A stretch of 64,000 bases of DNA from Mycobacterium sp. HUMS_12744610 (GCF_041206865.1 NZ_JBGEDP010000001.1:1116001-1180000), one strand, 5' to 3'; counted from the stretch's first letter, positions 41,481 through 50,011 are shown. Numbers and translations: made by a program. Notes: generated by a model from the sequence alone, not told the origin.

Positions 41481-42629
41481 ATGCGTGAAACGGTCATCGT
41501 CGAAGCGGTACGCACGCCAGTCGGGAAGCGCAACGGCGGGTTGTCGGGCCTGCACGCCGCCGACCTGTCCGCGGTCGTCCTCAACGAACTGCTGGAACGT
41601 ACCGGCGTCGGCCCGGAGATCGTCGACGACGTGATCTGGGGATGCGTGTCGCAGGTCGGCGACCAGTCCAGCAACATCGGCCGCTACGCGGTGCTGGCCG
41701 CCGGGTGGCCGGAAACCATCCCCGGGACGACGGTCAACCGCGCGTGTGGTTCCAGCCAGCAGGCCCTGGACTTCGCGGTCCAGGCAGTGATGTCCGGCCA
41801 GCAGGATGTCGTGGTGGCCGGCGGCGTCGAGGTGATGAGCCGGGTCCCGCTGGGGGCGGCCCGGGCGACGGGGATGCCGTACGGCCCCAAAGTCCTGGCC
41901 CGCTATGACGACTTCTCCTTCAACCAGGGCCTGTCCGCGGAGATGATCGCCAAGAAGTGGGGCCTGTCCCGCACGCGGCTCGACGAATACTCGGCCCTGT
42001 CCCACGAGCGGGCCGCCGCGGCCCAGGACCGCGGCGCCTTCACCGACCAGATCGTGCCGGTCTTCACCGAGGACGGGGCCGTCGTCACCGCGGACGAGGG
42101 CATTCGGCGCGGGACCAGCGTCGAGAAGCTGGGCACGCTCAAGCCGGCATTCGTCGAGGACGGGGTCATCCACGCGGGCAACTCCTCGCAGATCTCCGAC
42201 GGGGCCGCCGCGCTGCTGGTGACCACCTCGCAGATGGCGCTCGAACTGGGGCTGACGCCGATTGTGCGCTACCGCGCGGGCGCGGTCACCGGCGCGGATC
42301 CGGTGCTCATGCTCACCGGTCCCATCCCGGCGACCGAGAAGGTGCTGAAGAAGGCCGGCGTTGCGCTGTCGGAGGTGGGCGTGTTCGAGGTGAACGAGGC
42401 CTTCGCGCCGGTCCCGCTGGCGTGGCTGGCCGAGACGGGCGCCGACGCGGGCCTGGTCAACCCGCTGGGCGGCGCCATCGCCCTCGGGCATCCGCTGGGC
42501 GCCTCCGGTGCGGTGCTGATGACGCGCATGGCGCACCACATGCGAGACAACGGGATCCGCTACGGCCTGCAGACCATGTGCGAGGGGGGCGGCACGGCCA
42601 ACGCGACCCTCGTGGAACTCGTCGGTTAG
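41481..42629 (+). CDS. Acetyl-CoA acyltransferase (thiolase)
   Basis: A 382-residue thiolase. Nucleophile Cys89 is in NRACGSSQQAL, followed by FEVNEAFAP, GHPLGASGAVL (catalytic His) and MCEGGGTANA (second Cys). Start at ATG 41481; a GTG two codons earlier is also possible. It cleaves a 3-ketoacyl-CoA with CoA, completing the beta-oxidation sequence of the operon 38132-42629. All catalytic residues are present, in contrast to the thiolase-fold protein at 54443-56104. Confidence 0.92.
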   Translation: MRETVIVEAVRTPVGKRNGGLSGLHAADLSAVVLNELLERTGVGPEIVDDVIWGCVSQVGDQSSNIGRYAVLAAGWPETIPGTTVNRACGSSQQALDFAVQAVMSGQQDVVVAGGVEVMSRVPLGAARATGMPYGPKVLARYDDFSFNQGLSAEMIAKKWGLSRTRLDEYSALSHERAAAAQDRGAFTDQIVPVFTEDGAVVTADEGIRRGTSVEKLGTLKPAFVEDGVIHAGNSSQISDGAAALLVTTSQMALELGLTPIVRYRAGAVTGADPVLMLTGPIPATEKVLKKAGVALSEVGVFEVNEAFAPVPLAWLAETGADAGLVNPLGGAIALGHPLGASGAVLMTRMAHHMRDNGIRYGLQTMCEGGGTANATLVELVG

Positions 42630-42688
42630 CGGGGCGCGACAACCGCCGAAAAACAGCTCATGTGAGACCCTTGTCACAGTCGCCAAAC

Positions 42689-42714
42689 CAACCTACTGTG
42701 TGTTCACTAGGTTG
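42689..42714. promoter_or_regulatory. Inverted repeat upstream of TetR gene 42740
   Basis: CAACCTA and TAGGTTG form a perfect 7-bp inverted repeat with a 12-base spacer, ending 25 bases before the GTG of the TetR gene. The place and symmetry fit an autoregulatory operator. The spacer is longer than usual for a single TetR dimer site, so two dimers may bind. No second copy was noticed in the window. Confidence 0.45.
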
Positions 42715-42739
42715 TTCATCCGGCGGACGGACGAATTCG

Positions 42740-43363
42740 GTGCCCGACACGCGGCGGTACGACACGCTCCTCGCCAAGGGCGAGGACCGCAAGCAGCGGA
42801 TCCTCGAGGTCGCCCAGCGCCTGCTCATCCGCAACGGCTGGCGCAATACGACGCTGGCCCAGATAGCCGGCGAAGCCGGGGTGACCCCCGCAGGGCTGCT
42901 GCACCACTTCGAATCCAAGGAGCAGTTGCTGCACGCGGTGCTCGACGCGCGCGACCTCGACGACGAGGTGCACGCCGACCGGACCGGCGACCTGCTCGCC
43001 CAGATCGCCCAGGTCGCCGACCGCTTCCACCGCGCGCCCGAACTGGTGGGCACGTTCACGGTGCTCCTGGTGGAGAACATCCTTCCCGAAGCCCCGCTGC
43101 ACGACCGCATGCTGGCCAGGCACCGGGCCGCGGTCGACATCGTCGCCGACCTCATCCGCGGCGGTCAGGCCGACGGCCGCTACCGCACGGACATAGACCC
43201 CGCCATCAAGGCAGTGGAGATTCTCGCCTTCGTCCACGGAATGGAAACCACATGGTTGCTCGACCCTTCAATACCGCTCACCGAGGTGTTCAAGCAGTAC
43301 GCCGAGACGTTGGCGAGGGACTTCGCGCCCCCGGCAACGGGCGAGACGAGCGCGACGACATGA
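42740..43363 (+). CDS. TetR family regulator
   Basis: A 207-residue TetR protein from a GTG at 42740 (no better start in frame). The helix-turn-helix spans about residues 15-60 (EVAQRLLIRNGWRNTTLAQI and GLLHHFESKEQLLHAV). The C-terminal domain contains LVGTFTVLLVENILPEAPLH, common in actinobacterial regulators of this type. The next gene overlaps by four bases (ATGA), so regulator and conserved unknown protein form a unit. A palindrome at 42689-42714 is a likely binding site. Confidence 0.87.
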   Translation: MPDTRRYDTLLAKGEDRKQRILEVAQRLLIRNGWRNTTLAQIAGEAGVTPAGLLHHFESKEQLLHAVLDARDLDDEVHADRTGDLLAQIAQVADRFHRAPELVGTFTVLLVENILPEAPLHDRMLARHRAAVDIVADLIRGGQADGRYRTDIDPAIKAVEILAFVHGMETTWLLDPSIPLTEVFKQYAETLARDFAPPATGETSATT

Positions 43364-43866
43364 GGTACCGGCTCGACGTGGTGGCCACCGGCGTCGTCGA
43401 CGTGGTCGGGTTCGCCGGCGGCTGGCTCTTCGACCGCGCAATGGCGGGATGGGACGTTACGGTGCTGGTCGCCGATCACCCCGACCCCCGGCCGCTGCAG
43501 ATCCTCGGTGCGCGGGTGCTCGACCTGGAGGACGTCTTGGCGACGATGGAATCCCGTCCGCGTCCGCAGGCCCTGGCGGCCGCGGCGGATCTGTTCGGGT
43601 GCGACGCCCGGGTGCGCCAGGGCGTGTTGCAGGCCCTCGACCACGGCGTCACCGAGGTCACTTTGTGGGGGGAGGACTGGCCGGCCGAGCTCGACGAGAG
43701 CGTGGGCCTGGTTCAGCACCGCCTGAGCATGGCCGCCCAGATCTTCAAGTCCCAGGCGCTGGCCGCGGCGGCCGTCCCGCACGGCTCGATCGGCCATACC
43801 GAAACGTTCCGCAGCGGACTGCTGGCCTGGCCGTCGGTGGCCGCCGATCTGGTGCCCGCCCGCTGA
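43360..43866 (+). CDS. Conserved hypothetical protein, 168 aa
   Basis: I do not recognise a family. The start MRYRLDVVATGVVDVVGFAG resembles a nucleotide-binding turn, and the next segment (WDVTVLVADHPDPRPLQILG) looks like the second strand of a Rossmann-type domain. The rest (RPQALAAAADLFGCDARVRQ, then GEDWPAELDES) is helical. There is no signal peptide. It is translationally coupled to the TetR gene (ATGA) and upstream of a P450 operon. Length and composition suggest a real protein rather than a chance frame. Confidence 0.75.
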   Translation: MRYRLDVVATGVVDVVGFAGGWLFDRAMAGWDVTVLVADHPDPRPLQILGARVLDLEDVLATMESRPRPQALAAAADLFGCDARVRQGVLQALDHGVTEVTLWGEDWPAELDESVGLVQHRLSMAAQIFKSQALAAAAVPHGSIGHTETFRSGLLAWPSVAADLVPAR

Positions 43867-43943
43867 ACCGGCGGGGGAGCGAGCCTCATCGGAGCCCTCG
43901 TTGACGACGAACACACGCATATGGAAATGTAATACTCACCTGC

Positions 43944-43958
43944 GAGAGGCACGTTCTC
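43944..43958. promoter_or_regulatory. GAGAG-N5-TTCTC operator-like site E
   Basis: GAGAG-GCACG-TTCTC matches sites A-C in nine of ten half-site bases, with a GC-rich spacer. It is 26 bases upstream of the P450 gene at 43985 and follows an AT-richer stretch (GTAATACTC). It is weaker evidence than A-C but in the expected place. Confidence 0.45.
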
Positions 43959-43984
43959 ACTAACCGAGATTCGAGGAGCTGGAG

Positions 43985-45262
43985 ATGACCAAGGAATTCT
44001 CCGAGCCGGACTTCTTCCGCGGCAGCGAGCTCATCGCAGACCCGTACCCCTACTACGAGGCGCTGCGTCAGCGGTGCCCCGTGACACGGGAAAGCCATCA
44101 CAACGTCACCATGATCACCGGTTGGGACGAGGCGTGTGCGGTGCTCAACGATGCCGAGACGTGGTCCTCGTGCATCTCGGTTACGGGCCCGTTCCCGGGC
44201 TTTCCGGTAAGCCTCGAGAGTCTGGGAGACAGTGACATCACCGAGCTGATCGAGAAACATCGCGACGAGTTGCCGTTCAGCGACCAGCTTCCCACCCTCG
44301 ACCCGCCGACCCACACCAACCACCGCTCCCTGATGATGCGGCTGATCACCCCCAAGCGCCTCAAGGAGAACGAGGACGCCATGTGGGCGCTCGCCGATCA
44401 GGTGCTCGACGAGTTCCTCGCGCCCGGGCACGGCGAATTCATCAAGGGCTTCGCCGGCCCGTTCACGCTGCTGGTGATCGCCGACCTACTGGGCGTGCCG
44501 ATGGAGGACCGCGACAAGTTCGTCAAGGGCATCGCGGGACACGCGGGCGGCGGCGTCGGCGGCACCAAGGGGTCGCTGGCGCACAGCCCGCTGGAGTTCC
44601 TCTACGGCCTGTTCTCCGACTACGTCGCCGACCGCCGCCGGGAACCCCGCGACGACGTGCTGACTGGCCTGGCCACCGCGACCTTCCCCGACGGCTCGGT
44701 TCCCGACGTCGAAGACGTGGCCCGCGTCGCCAGCAACGTGTTCTCGGCGGGCCAGGAGACCACCGTGCGCCTGCTGGGTGCGGCCCTGCAGATACTCGGG
44801 GAGCGCCCCGACATCCAGGCGCAGCTGCGCAAGGACCGCAGCCTGATCCCCAACTTCATCGAGGAGGCGCTGCGCATCGAGAGCCCGGTCAAGGGCGACT
44901 TCCGGTTGAACCGGGTGCCGGTCAACGTCGGCGGGGTCGACCTGCCTTCGGGCACCACCGTGATGATCGTGCAGGCGGCCGCCAACCGCGACCCGCGCCG
45001 GTTCGAGGACCCCACCACCTTCGACCCGGCCCGCAAGAACGCGCGCCAGCACATCGCATTCGGGCGGGGCATCCACAGCTGCCCCGGCGCGCCGCTGGCC
45101 CGCGCCGAAACCCGGGTGGCCCTCGAACGCCTGCTCGACCGCACGTCCGACATCAGGATCGACGAACGCGCGCACGGCCCGGCCAATGACCGCCGCTATC
45201 AATACGTTCCGACCTACATCCTGCGCGGCCTGACCGAGTTGCACCTGGAATTCTCGGCATGA
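43985..45262 (+). CDS. Cytochrome P450
   Basis: A 425-residue soluble P450 with ATG start behind GAGGAG. The I-helix has SAGQETTVRL in place of AGxET, the ExxR motif is EEALRIES, and the haem loop is FGRGIHSCPGAPLARAE with the axial Cys. The C-terminus YVPTYILRGLTELHLEF is characteristic of a group of actinobacterial P450s, and a 37-residue relic of the same tail lies at 50492-50605. It is followed by its own ferredoxin, whose start overlaps the stop codon. Substrate unknown; context suggests a catabolic hydroxylation. Confidence 0.92.
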   Translation: MTKEFSEPDFFRGSELIADPYPYYEALRQRCPVTRESHHNVTMITGWDEACAVLNDAETWSSCISVTGPFPGFPVSLESLGDSDITELIEKHRDELPFSDQLPTLDPPTHTNHRSLMMRLITPKRLKENEDAMWALADQVLDEFLAPGHGEFIKGFAGPFTLLVIADLLGVPMEDRDKFVKGIAGHAGGGVGGTKGSLAHSPLEFLYGLFSDYVADRRREPRDDVLTGLATATFPDGSVPDVEDVARVASNVFSAGQETTVRLLGAALQILGERPDIQAQLRKDRSLIPNFIEEALRIESPVKGDFRLNRVPVNVGGVDLPSGTTVMIVQAAANRDPRRFEDPTTFDPARKNARQHIAFGRGIHSCPGAPLARAETRVALERLLDRTSDIRIDERAHGPANDRRYQYVPTYILRGLTELHLEFSA

Positions 45263-45447
45263 GGGTCTCCGTCGACGATCAGCGCTGCCGCGGCCACGGC
45301 GTCTGCGTCACGCTGTGCCCTGAGGTGTTCAGCCTGACCGACGACGGTTACGCGGAGGCCATAGAGTCCGAGGTCCCCACGGAGCTGGAGGCGGCGGTCG
45401 GGGAGGCCATCGACTGCTGCCCCGAGCAGGCCATCAGCAAAACCTAA
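45259..45447 (+). CDS. Small ferredoxin, P450 partner
   Basis: A 62-residue ferredoxin; the ATG overlaps the P450 stop. RCRGHGVCVTLCPEVF gives Cys ligands in the C-x2-H-x2-C form with a third Cys following, and CCPEQAI supplies the C-terminal ligand. This is the pattern of single-cluster [3Fe-4S] ferredoxins that reduce P450s, where His replaces the fourth ligand. It shuttles electrons from a reductase to the adjacent P450. Confidence 0.93.
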   Translation: MRVSVDDQRCRGHGVCVTLCPEVFSLTDDGYAEAIESEVPTELEAAVGEAIDCCPEQAISKT

Positions 45448-45466
45448 CGCGGGTAAGGAGATTCGA

Positions 45467-45772
45467 GTGGCAAAAGGGTATGTGATCCTCACCGAGGCCA
45501 TCAGGGATCCGGAGGGCATGAAGGCCTACGGCAAGGCCGCCGGAACCGCGATGGCCGGCGCCACCATCCTGGCGGTCGACACCGCGCCCAAGGTCATCGA
45601 GGGCACCTGGCACGGCGACCAGACCGTGGTGCTGGAGTTCGAATCGGTCGAGGCCGCGCGTGCGTGGTACGAGTCGGAGGGCTATCAGAAGGCCGCGAAG
45701 CTGCGCCAGGCAGCGGCCGACTGCAACGCGGTAATCATCAGCGGCTTCGAAATGCCTTCGGCCCCCGGCTGA
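45467..45772 (+). CDS. DUF1330 family protein
   Basis: A 101-residue protein with GTG start after AAGGAG. The sequence KGYVILTEAIRDPEGMKAYG and later VLEFESVEAARAWYESEGYQ is typical of DUF1330, a dimeric ferredoxin-like alpha/beta barrel fold. Function of the family is not established; such folds often bind small aromatic or lipid molecules. It ends the P450-ferredoxin operon, and its stop directly abuts the stop of a convergent ferredoxin gene. Confidence 0.86.
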   Translation: MAKGYVILTEAIRDPEGMKAYGKAAGTAMAGATILAVDTAPKVIEGTWHGDQTVVLEFESVEAARAWYESEGYQKAAKLRQAAADCNAVIISGFEMPSAPG

Positions 45773-45970
45773 TCACTCTTCCACGATCGAGATCGCCTGC
45801 CGGGGGCACTGGCGGACGGCCTCACGCACCTGCGGCTCGATCTCGGGCGTGACCTCCGTTTGCAGGACGCTCAGCATGTCGTCGTCGCCGAGCTGAAAGA
45901 CCTCCGGGATGATGCCCATGCACACGCCGTTGCTTTCACACAGGCCCCAGTCGACTTCGATCTTCTTCAC
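45773..45970 (-). CDS. Small ferredoxin, P450 partner
   Basis: A 65-residue ferredoxin with GTG at 45970, preceded by GAGGGG. Ligands are Cys in GLCESNGVCMGIIP (no third Cys in that loop) and in RQCPRQAI, so three cysteines are present, as in [3Fe-4S] proteins with the C-x5-C spacing. The loop carries Asn where His is seen in the paralogue at 45259. It is downstream of and probably co-transcribed with the P450 at 45982. Confidence 0.92.
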   Translation of the reverse strand: MKKIEVDWGLCESNGVCMGIIPEVFQLGDDDMLSVLQTEVTPEIEPQVREAVRQCPRQAISIVEE

Positions 45971-45981
45971 GCCCAACCCCC

Positions 45982-47187
45982 TCAGCGCAGCACCTTGACG
46001 GGTACGTTCTGCCACCCCGCGACATTCTGCATGTGGACGCGCTGCAGGCCGTCCCAGTCCAGCTCGTAGCGGGGCATGAAGTCGAGCAGCTTCTCCAGCG
46101 CGATCCTGCTCTCCAGGCGGGCCAGCGCCGCGCCGAGGCAACTGTGAATCCCGTATCCCAGGCCGAGGTGCTGCGCCTCGGTCTGGTCGCGCTCGATGTC
46201 GAACGTGTCGGCGTCGGTGAAGGCCTCCGGGTCGCGGTTGGCCGCGGCACCGCACAGGAACACGGGCTTGTGCGCCGGGATCACGCCGCCGCTGACGTGC
46301 GCCTCCTTGAGCGTCCAGCGCACGTTGTACTGCACCGGTCCCTCGTAGCGCAGCAACTCCTCCACGGCGCCGGGGACCTTCTCGCGGTCCTCCTGCAGCT
46401 TCTGCCACTGGTCGGGGTGCTGGGCGAAGATCACCGCCGCGTTGCCCATCAGCTTGGTGACGGTCTCGGCGCCGGCGCCGCCCAGAAGCGTTGCGAAACC
46501 GCAGATCTCGATGTCGTCGAGCTTGCGCAGCTGACCGTCCTCGCCGGGGATCTCGGCGGCGATCAGCCGGCTGATCATGTCGTCCTGCGGGTTCTCGCGC
46601 CGCTCCTGCACCAGGGTGAAGTAGTACATCGCGGTGTCGATGTTGGCCTGCATGCCGGCTTCGCCGACCTCGATCTGCCCGGGTTCGCGGTGCAGGCTGG
46701 TGTCGATCCAGTGCCGCACCTGCTGGCGGTATTCCTCGGGAACCCCGGCCATCCGGGTGATGACCTCCACCGGGAACGGCCCGGAGAAGTCCTGCACGAC
46801 GTCGAAGCGGTCGGGGTCGGCCGCGCCCAGGTACTTGTCGATGACCTCGATGATCGTCTCGCGCTGGGACTGAATGGCCCTGGGGGTGAAGGCCTTGTTG
46901 AGCAGGCTGCGCATGTGCCGGTGCTCGGGCGGGTCCATGAAGATGATCGACTTCAGCTCGGCGGGGATGCCCTTGCGCACCATCGCCAGGTCGCAGCCCC
47001 GCGCCGAGGAGTAGGTCTCGAAGTCCTTGAACGCGGCCGCGACGTCCTCGTGGCGGGTCAACGCGTAGAAGTCCTCTTTCTCGTCGTAGTACAGCGGCGC
47101 TTCCTCGCGCATCCGTCGATAGATGTCGAACGGATTGTTGAAGTACTCCTCGGAGAACGGATCGAAGACGACCTGGGGCTTGGTCAC
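45982..47187 (-). CDS. Cytochrome P450
   Basis: A 401-residue P450. The I-helix region reads LLGGAGAETVTKL (AGAET replacing AGHET), the ExxR motif is EELLRYEGP, and the haem loop LGYGIHSCLGAALARLESR includes the axial Cys. FMDPPEHRHMRSLLNKAF is the usual C-helix block. The product is soluble and paired with the downstream ferredoxin gene. It shares only family-level similarity with the other two P450s here, so it probably performs a different step. Confidence 0.92.
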   Translation of the reverse strand: MTKPQVVFDPFSEEYFNNPFDIYRRMREEAPLYYDEKEDFYALTRHEDVAAAFKDFETYSSARGCDLAMVRKGIPAELKSIIFMDPPEHRHMRSLLNKAFTPRAIQSQRETIIEVIDKYLGAADPDRFDVVQDFSGPFPVEVITRMAGVPEEYRQQVRHWIDTSLHREPGQIEVGEAGMQANIDTAMYYFTLVQERRENPQDDMISRLIAAEIPGEDGQLRKLDDIEICGFATLLGGAGAETVTKLMGNAAVIFAQHPDQWQKLQEDREKVPGAVEELLRYEGPVQYNVRWTLKEAHVSGGVIPAHKPVFLCGAAANRDPEAFTDADTFDIERDQTEAQHLGLGYGIHSCLGAALARLESRIALEKLLDFMPRYELDWDGLQRVHMQNVAGWQNVPVKVLR

Positions 47188-47245
47188 TGCACACTCCCTC
47201 GTGTCAGCTGCGGGCCGGAACCGTTACGGTTGAATGCCTGACTGT

Positions 47246-47263
47246 AACGCTAACGGTAGCGGT
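47246..47263. promoter_or_regulatory. Imperfect inverted repeat upstream of P450 gene
   Basis: AACGCTA-ACGG-TAGCGGT is a near-palindrome about 60 bases upstream of the P450 start at 47187, with a perfect core GCTA-ACGG-TAGC. Related GTTACGG and GTAACG elements lie within 25 bases. It may be an operator for the P450-ferredoxin unit. The evidence is weak because the arms are short and imperfect. Confidence 0.3.
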
Positions 47264-47346
47264 TCGGGCGCGCAGCCGAAAGAACCAAAAACGCGCCATG
47301 TCGTCGCGGTTCCCGGGCCGCCGCGGACGGCTGCCCCGGGGCTGAC

Positions 47347-47973
47347 TCAGGCGATGTTCGCGCCGTCCGCAGCGGCGGGTTCGATGCTCGAGATGATCAT
47401 CGCCAGCCAGGCGCCGTAGAGGTCCTCGCCGTCGAGATGGCTGGCCAGGGTGATGCCCTCGTTGGTGGCCAGCAACACCCGCGCCATCGTCGGCGCCGGT
47501 ACGCGCAGTCGTCCGCCCAGGCGCGCCACCCCCTCGGTCAGGTAGTCGCTGAGCCAGCGGACCGTCTCGCGCCGCTGGGCGGCGACCCGCTCGCGGGCCT
47601 CGGGGCTGCGCAGCAGGAAAAGGGTGAACTCGTGCCCCAGCGCGGCCTGGTCGGTCCCGTCTTTGCTCATCAGGTCCCGCCAGCGGTCCGCCAGCTCGCC
47701 CACGTCGACTTCCTCGAGGCTGTGGGCCGACGAGATGACGTCGGCGAAGCCGTCGAGGAACCGCTGCCGATGGCGCTCGATGAGCGCGAGGAACAACTCC
47801 TCCTTGCCGCCGAAATGGGCGTAGATGGCGCCCCGGGTGTAGCCCGCCGTGTCGGCGATGTCCTCGAGGGCGGCGCCGCTGAAGCCCTTGCGCGCGAACA
47901 GTTCCTCGGCCGCATCGAGCAGCAGGGTGCGGGTGTGCTCGACGCGTCTCTCCCGGGTCCACCGTTCGGCCAT
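47347..47973 (-). CDS. TetR family regulator
   Basis: A 208-residue TetR protein from the ATG at 47973 (MAERWTRERRVEHTR). The DNA-binding domain is very clear (DAAEELFARKGFSGAALEDI and AGYTRGAIYAHFGGKEELFL). The C-terminal half holds LGHEFTLFLLRSPEARER, frequent in actinobacterial TetRs. It is divergent from a Rieske oxygenase operon, and two palindromes of the same design lie between them. Control of that operon and of itself is likely. Confidence 0.92.
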   Translation of the reverse strand: MAERWTRERRVEHTRTLLLDAAEELFARKGFSGAALEDIADTAGYTRGAIYAHFGGKEELFLALIERHRQRFLDGFADVISSAHSLEEVDVGELADRWRDLMSKDGTDQAALGHEFTLFLLRSPEARERVAAQRRETVRWLSDYLTEGVARLGGRLRVPAPTMARVLLATNEGITLASHLDGEDLYGAWLAMIISSIEPAAADGANIA

Positions 47974-48035
47974 CGGGTCATTCTCCCAGATCGAGCGGGC
48001 CGGCAGGCCCCGCGGGCGATGTCGATCCCGTCGCG

Positions 48036-48053
48036 ATATACATTCTTGTATAT
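48036..48053. promoter_or_regulatory. Operator 1 of TetR/Rieske divergent promoter
   Basis: ATATACA-TTCT-TGTATAT is a perfect 18-bp palindrome, 62 bases from the TetR start. With the second palindrome 19 bp away (centre to centre), it marks a tandem operator in the only AT-rich part of the intergenic region. Confidence 0.75.
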
Positions 48054-48056
48054 AAG

Positions 48057-48070
48057 ATACGTTCGCGTAT
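48057..48070. promoter_or_regulatory. Operator 2 of TetR/Rieske divergent promoter
   Basis: ATACG-TTCG-CGTAT is a perfect 14-bp palindrome sharing the ATAC(A/G)TTC(T/G) core with operator 1. It is 46 bases upstream of the Rieske gene start. The near two-turn spacing would allow two TetR dimers on the same face of the helix. Confidence 0.72.
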
Positions 48071-48116
48071 AAGGTGATGGGTGCCACAGCCCCGAGGCGT
48101 CCCAGGAGGACAGACC

Positions 48117-49484
48117 ATGTCAACGGATTTCGTCGAAACCACGCGGCCCGGTGCGTGGGTGGACGCCACCGGCGCCCTGCCCGACGACCATGACCTCCAT
48201 CCCACGCGGATTCCGACCGACCGTTACACGTCGGCCGAGTTCCAGCGGCGCGAGCGGGAAGCGATCTGGATGCGGGTGTGGCAGATCGCCGGGCGGGTCG
48301 ACGACCTGCCCAAGGCCGGGGACTGGAAGGTCTACCAGGTCTTCGACCAGTCGTTCATCGTCGTCCGCGGCAAGGACGAGAAGCTGCGCGGCTTCGTCAA
48401 CGCGTGCCGGCATCGCGGCAACATGCTGTGTAGCGGCACCGGGAACGCCAAGCGGGGGTTCCTGTGCCAGTACCACCTGTGGTCCTACGACCTCGAGGGC
48501 AAGATGCGGGGGGCGCTGCGGGAGCGGGAGAACTCCGTCGGTCCCGAAGCGAAGGATGGGAACGGGCTGCTGCCGGTGTCCGTCGACACCTTCGGCGGCT
48601 TCATCTTCCTCAATCCCGACCCGGATGCGGCGCCACTTGCCGACTACCTGGGCCCGGAGGTCGCGGAGCTGCTGGCGCCCTACCACCTCGAGCAATTCAC
48701 CACCGTCATGGACGTCCGCGAGGCCATCGACTGCAACTGGAAGGTCGTCATGGACGCCTTCAACGAGGGCTACCACATCAACGGCATCCACCCGCAACTG
48801 CTGCGCGTCATCCAGATCGACCCCGCCAAGAGCCGCTACCGGTTCTTCGAGAGGCACAGCGTGGCCGTCGCGCCGTTCGAGGTGCAGGCCGCCGGCGCGC
48901 AGGCGCAGGTCGACGGCATCATGGATCTGCCCGAGACGTTCCCCTCGACGGCCGCCGTACTGCCCCGCTTCGAGCAACTCGTCGGCGAGTACCGCGCCGC
49001 CGACGGATCGGTGGACTTCCCGGACGGCGTCAACGCCCGCAAGCTGCTGCAGCAGGCCACCCGCGACACCCTGACCGGCATGGGCCTGGACGTCAGCGGG
49101 CTGACCGACGCGCAGATGAGCGACAACCAGGGCTGGGTGCTGTTCCCGAACTTCTTCATGACCGTCCGCGCCGGCGAATGCCACGTCATCATGGCGTTCC
49201 CGCACCCCGACGGCGACCCCAACCGCTGCATCTGGCACGTCAGCAGCTACATGTACCTGCCCGACGAGCACCGGGATGCCTTCCGCGCGAGCCCGATCGA
49301 CGTCGACGAGCCGGGCAGCTACAAGTATTTCGAGGCGCTGCAACAGGATTACGAGCAGATGCCACGCCAGCAGATCGGCCTGCGCAACGGCAGGCTCGAC
49401 CACATGTCCCTGGTCAAGGAGGAAGTCGTCATCGCCTACTACCACTCGGTCCTGGACCGCTACCTCGCGGAAGGCGGGAAATGA
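48117..49484 (+). CDS. Rieske non-haem iron oxygenase, alpha subunit
   Basis: A 455-residue oxygenase; the ATG at 48117 follows AGGAGG by seven bases. The Rieske ligands are in ACRHRGN (Cys-x-His) and LCQYHLW (Cys-x2-His), separated by the usual 17 residues. The iron-binding helix is DAFNEGYHINGIHPQ, with upstream DCNWKVVMD. The protein is of the long alpha type that can work as a trimer without beta subunit. Two small NTF2-like genes follow and may supply beta-like subunits. The reaction is probably ring hydroxylation or dealkylation. Confidence 0.92.
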   Translation: MSTDFVETTRPGAWVDATGALPDDHDLHPTRIPTDRYTSAEFQRREREAIWMRVWQIAGRVDDLPKAGDWKVYQVFDQSFIVVRGKDEKLRGFVNACRHRGNMLCSGTGNAKRGFLCQYHLWSYDLEGKMRGALRERENSVGPEAKDGNGLLPVSVDTFGGFIFLNPDPDAAPLADYLGPEVAELLAPYHLEQFTTVMDVREAIDCNWKVVMDAFNEGYHINGIHPQLLRVIQIDPAKSRYRFFERHSVAVAPFEVQAAGAQAQVDGIMDLPETFPSTAAVLPRFEQLVGEYRAADGSVDFPDGVNARKLLQQATRDTLTGMGLDVSGLTDAQMSDNQGWVLFPNFFMTVRAGECHVIMAFPHPDGDPNRCIWHVSSYMYLPDEHRDAFRASPIDVDEPGSYKYFEALQQDYEQMPRQQIGLRNGRLDHMSLVKEEVVIAYYHSVLDRYLAEGGK

Positions 49485-50011
49485 CGCCGACTCTCCACGA
49501 ACGCCTCGCCCTGCACCGCCGCATGGCCGAGGCCTACCGCAACGCCTATCTGCGCCAGGGGATTCAGGAAGGGGAGGCTTTCGTCGACGTCTGGAAGTTC
49601 GCCGCCGACGCGATGTATGCGTCGCCGTACTTCACCGGCGACCGGGCCTTCCTGCTCAGCGAGTTCCCCGAGGAGTCGGCGCGGGCGTCGACGATGGAGG
49701 CCAAGGCGTACTCGCTGACGTTCCCCGACTGGAAGCCGGCCGACTTCAAGTACTGGCCCGCCGACAACGGGTTCGTGATGAAGACCCGGTGGGAAGGACA
49801 CACCAAAGACGGCACCAAGATGGGCTTCTACTCCTACAGCTTCGTCGAGACCAACGACGACGGCGAGGTCACCCGCTGGGAGACCCACGTCAACGACGAG
49901 TACAGCGCCTTCCTGGACGTGGCGATCGGCGTGCACGGCCCCTTCCACGGCACCTCCGCCTACGTCGAGGCCCTCGAGCGGTGCCTCGCCGCCGCCGGCG
50001 TGTCGGTCTGA
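49481..50011 (+). CDS. NTF2/SnoaL-like small protein
   Basis: A 176-residue protein whose ATG overlaps the Rieske stop (ATGA). It starts MTPTLHERLALHRRMAEAYR, and KTRWEGHTKDGTKMGFYSYS with THVNDEYSAFLDVAIG suggest the curved beta sheet of the NTF2-like fold. I infer this from strand pattern and neighbourhood and am not certain of the family. Small NTF2-fold beta subunits accompany many Rieske alpha subunits, which would explain the coupling. Confidence 0.72.
   Translation: MTPTLHERLALHRRMAEAYRNAYLRQGIQEGEAFVDVWKFAADAMYASPYFTGDRAFLLSEFPEESARASTMEAKAYSLTFPDWKPADFKYWPADNGFVMKTRWEGHTKDGTKMGFYSYSFVETNDDGEVTRWETHVNDEYSAFLDVAIGVHGPFHGTSAYVEALERCLAAAGVSV

Noticed and set aside
45773..47194. Single long minus-strand frame spanning a P450 and a ferredoxin
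   Set aside because: The P450 is encoded in a different frame with all motifs. Only the last 65 codons of the long frame are the real ferredoxin gene.
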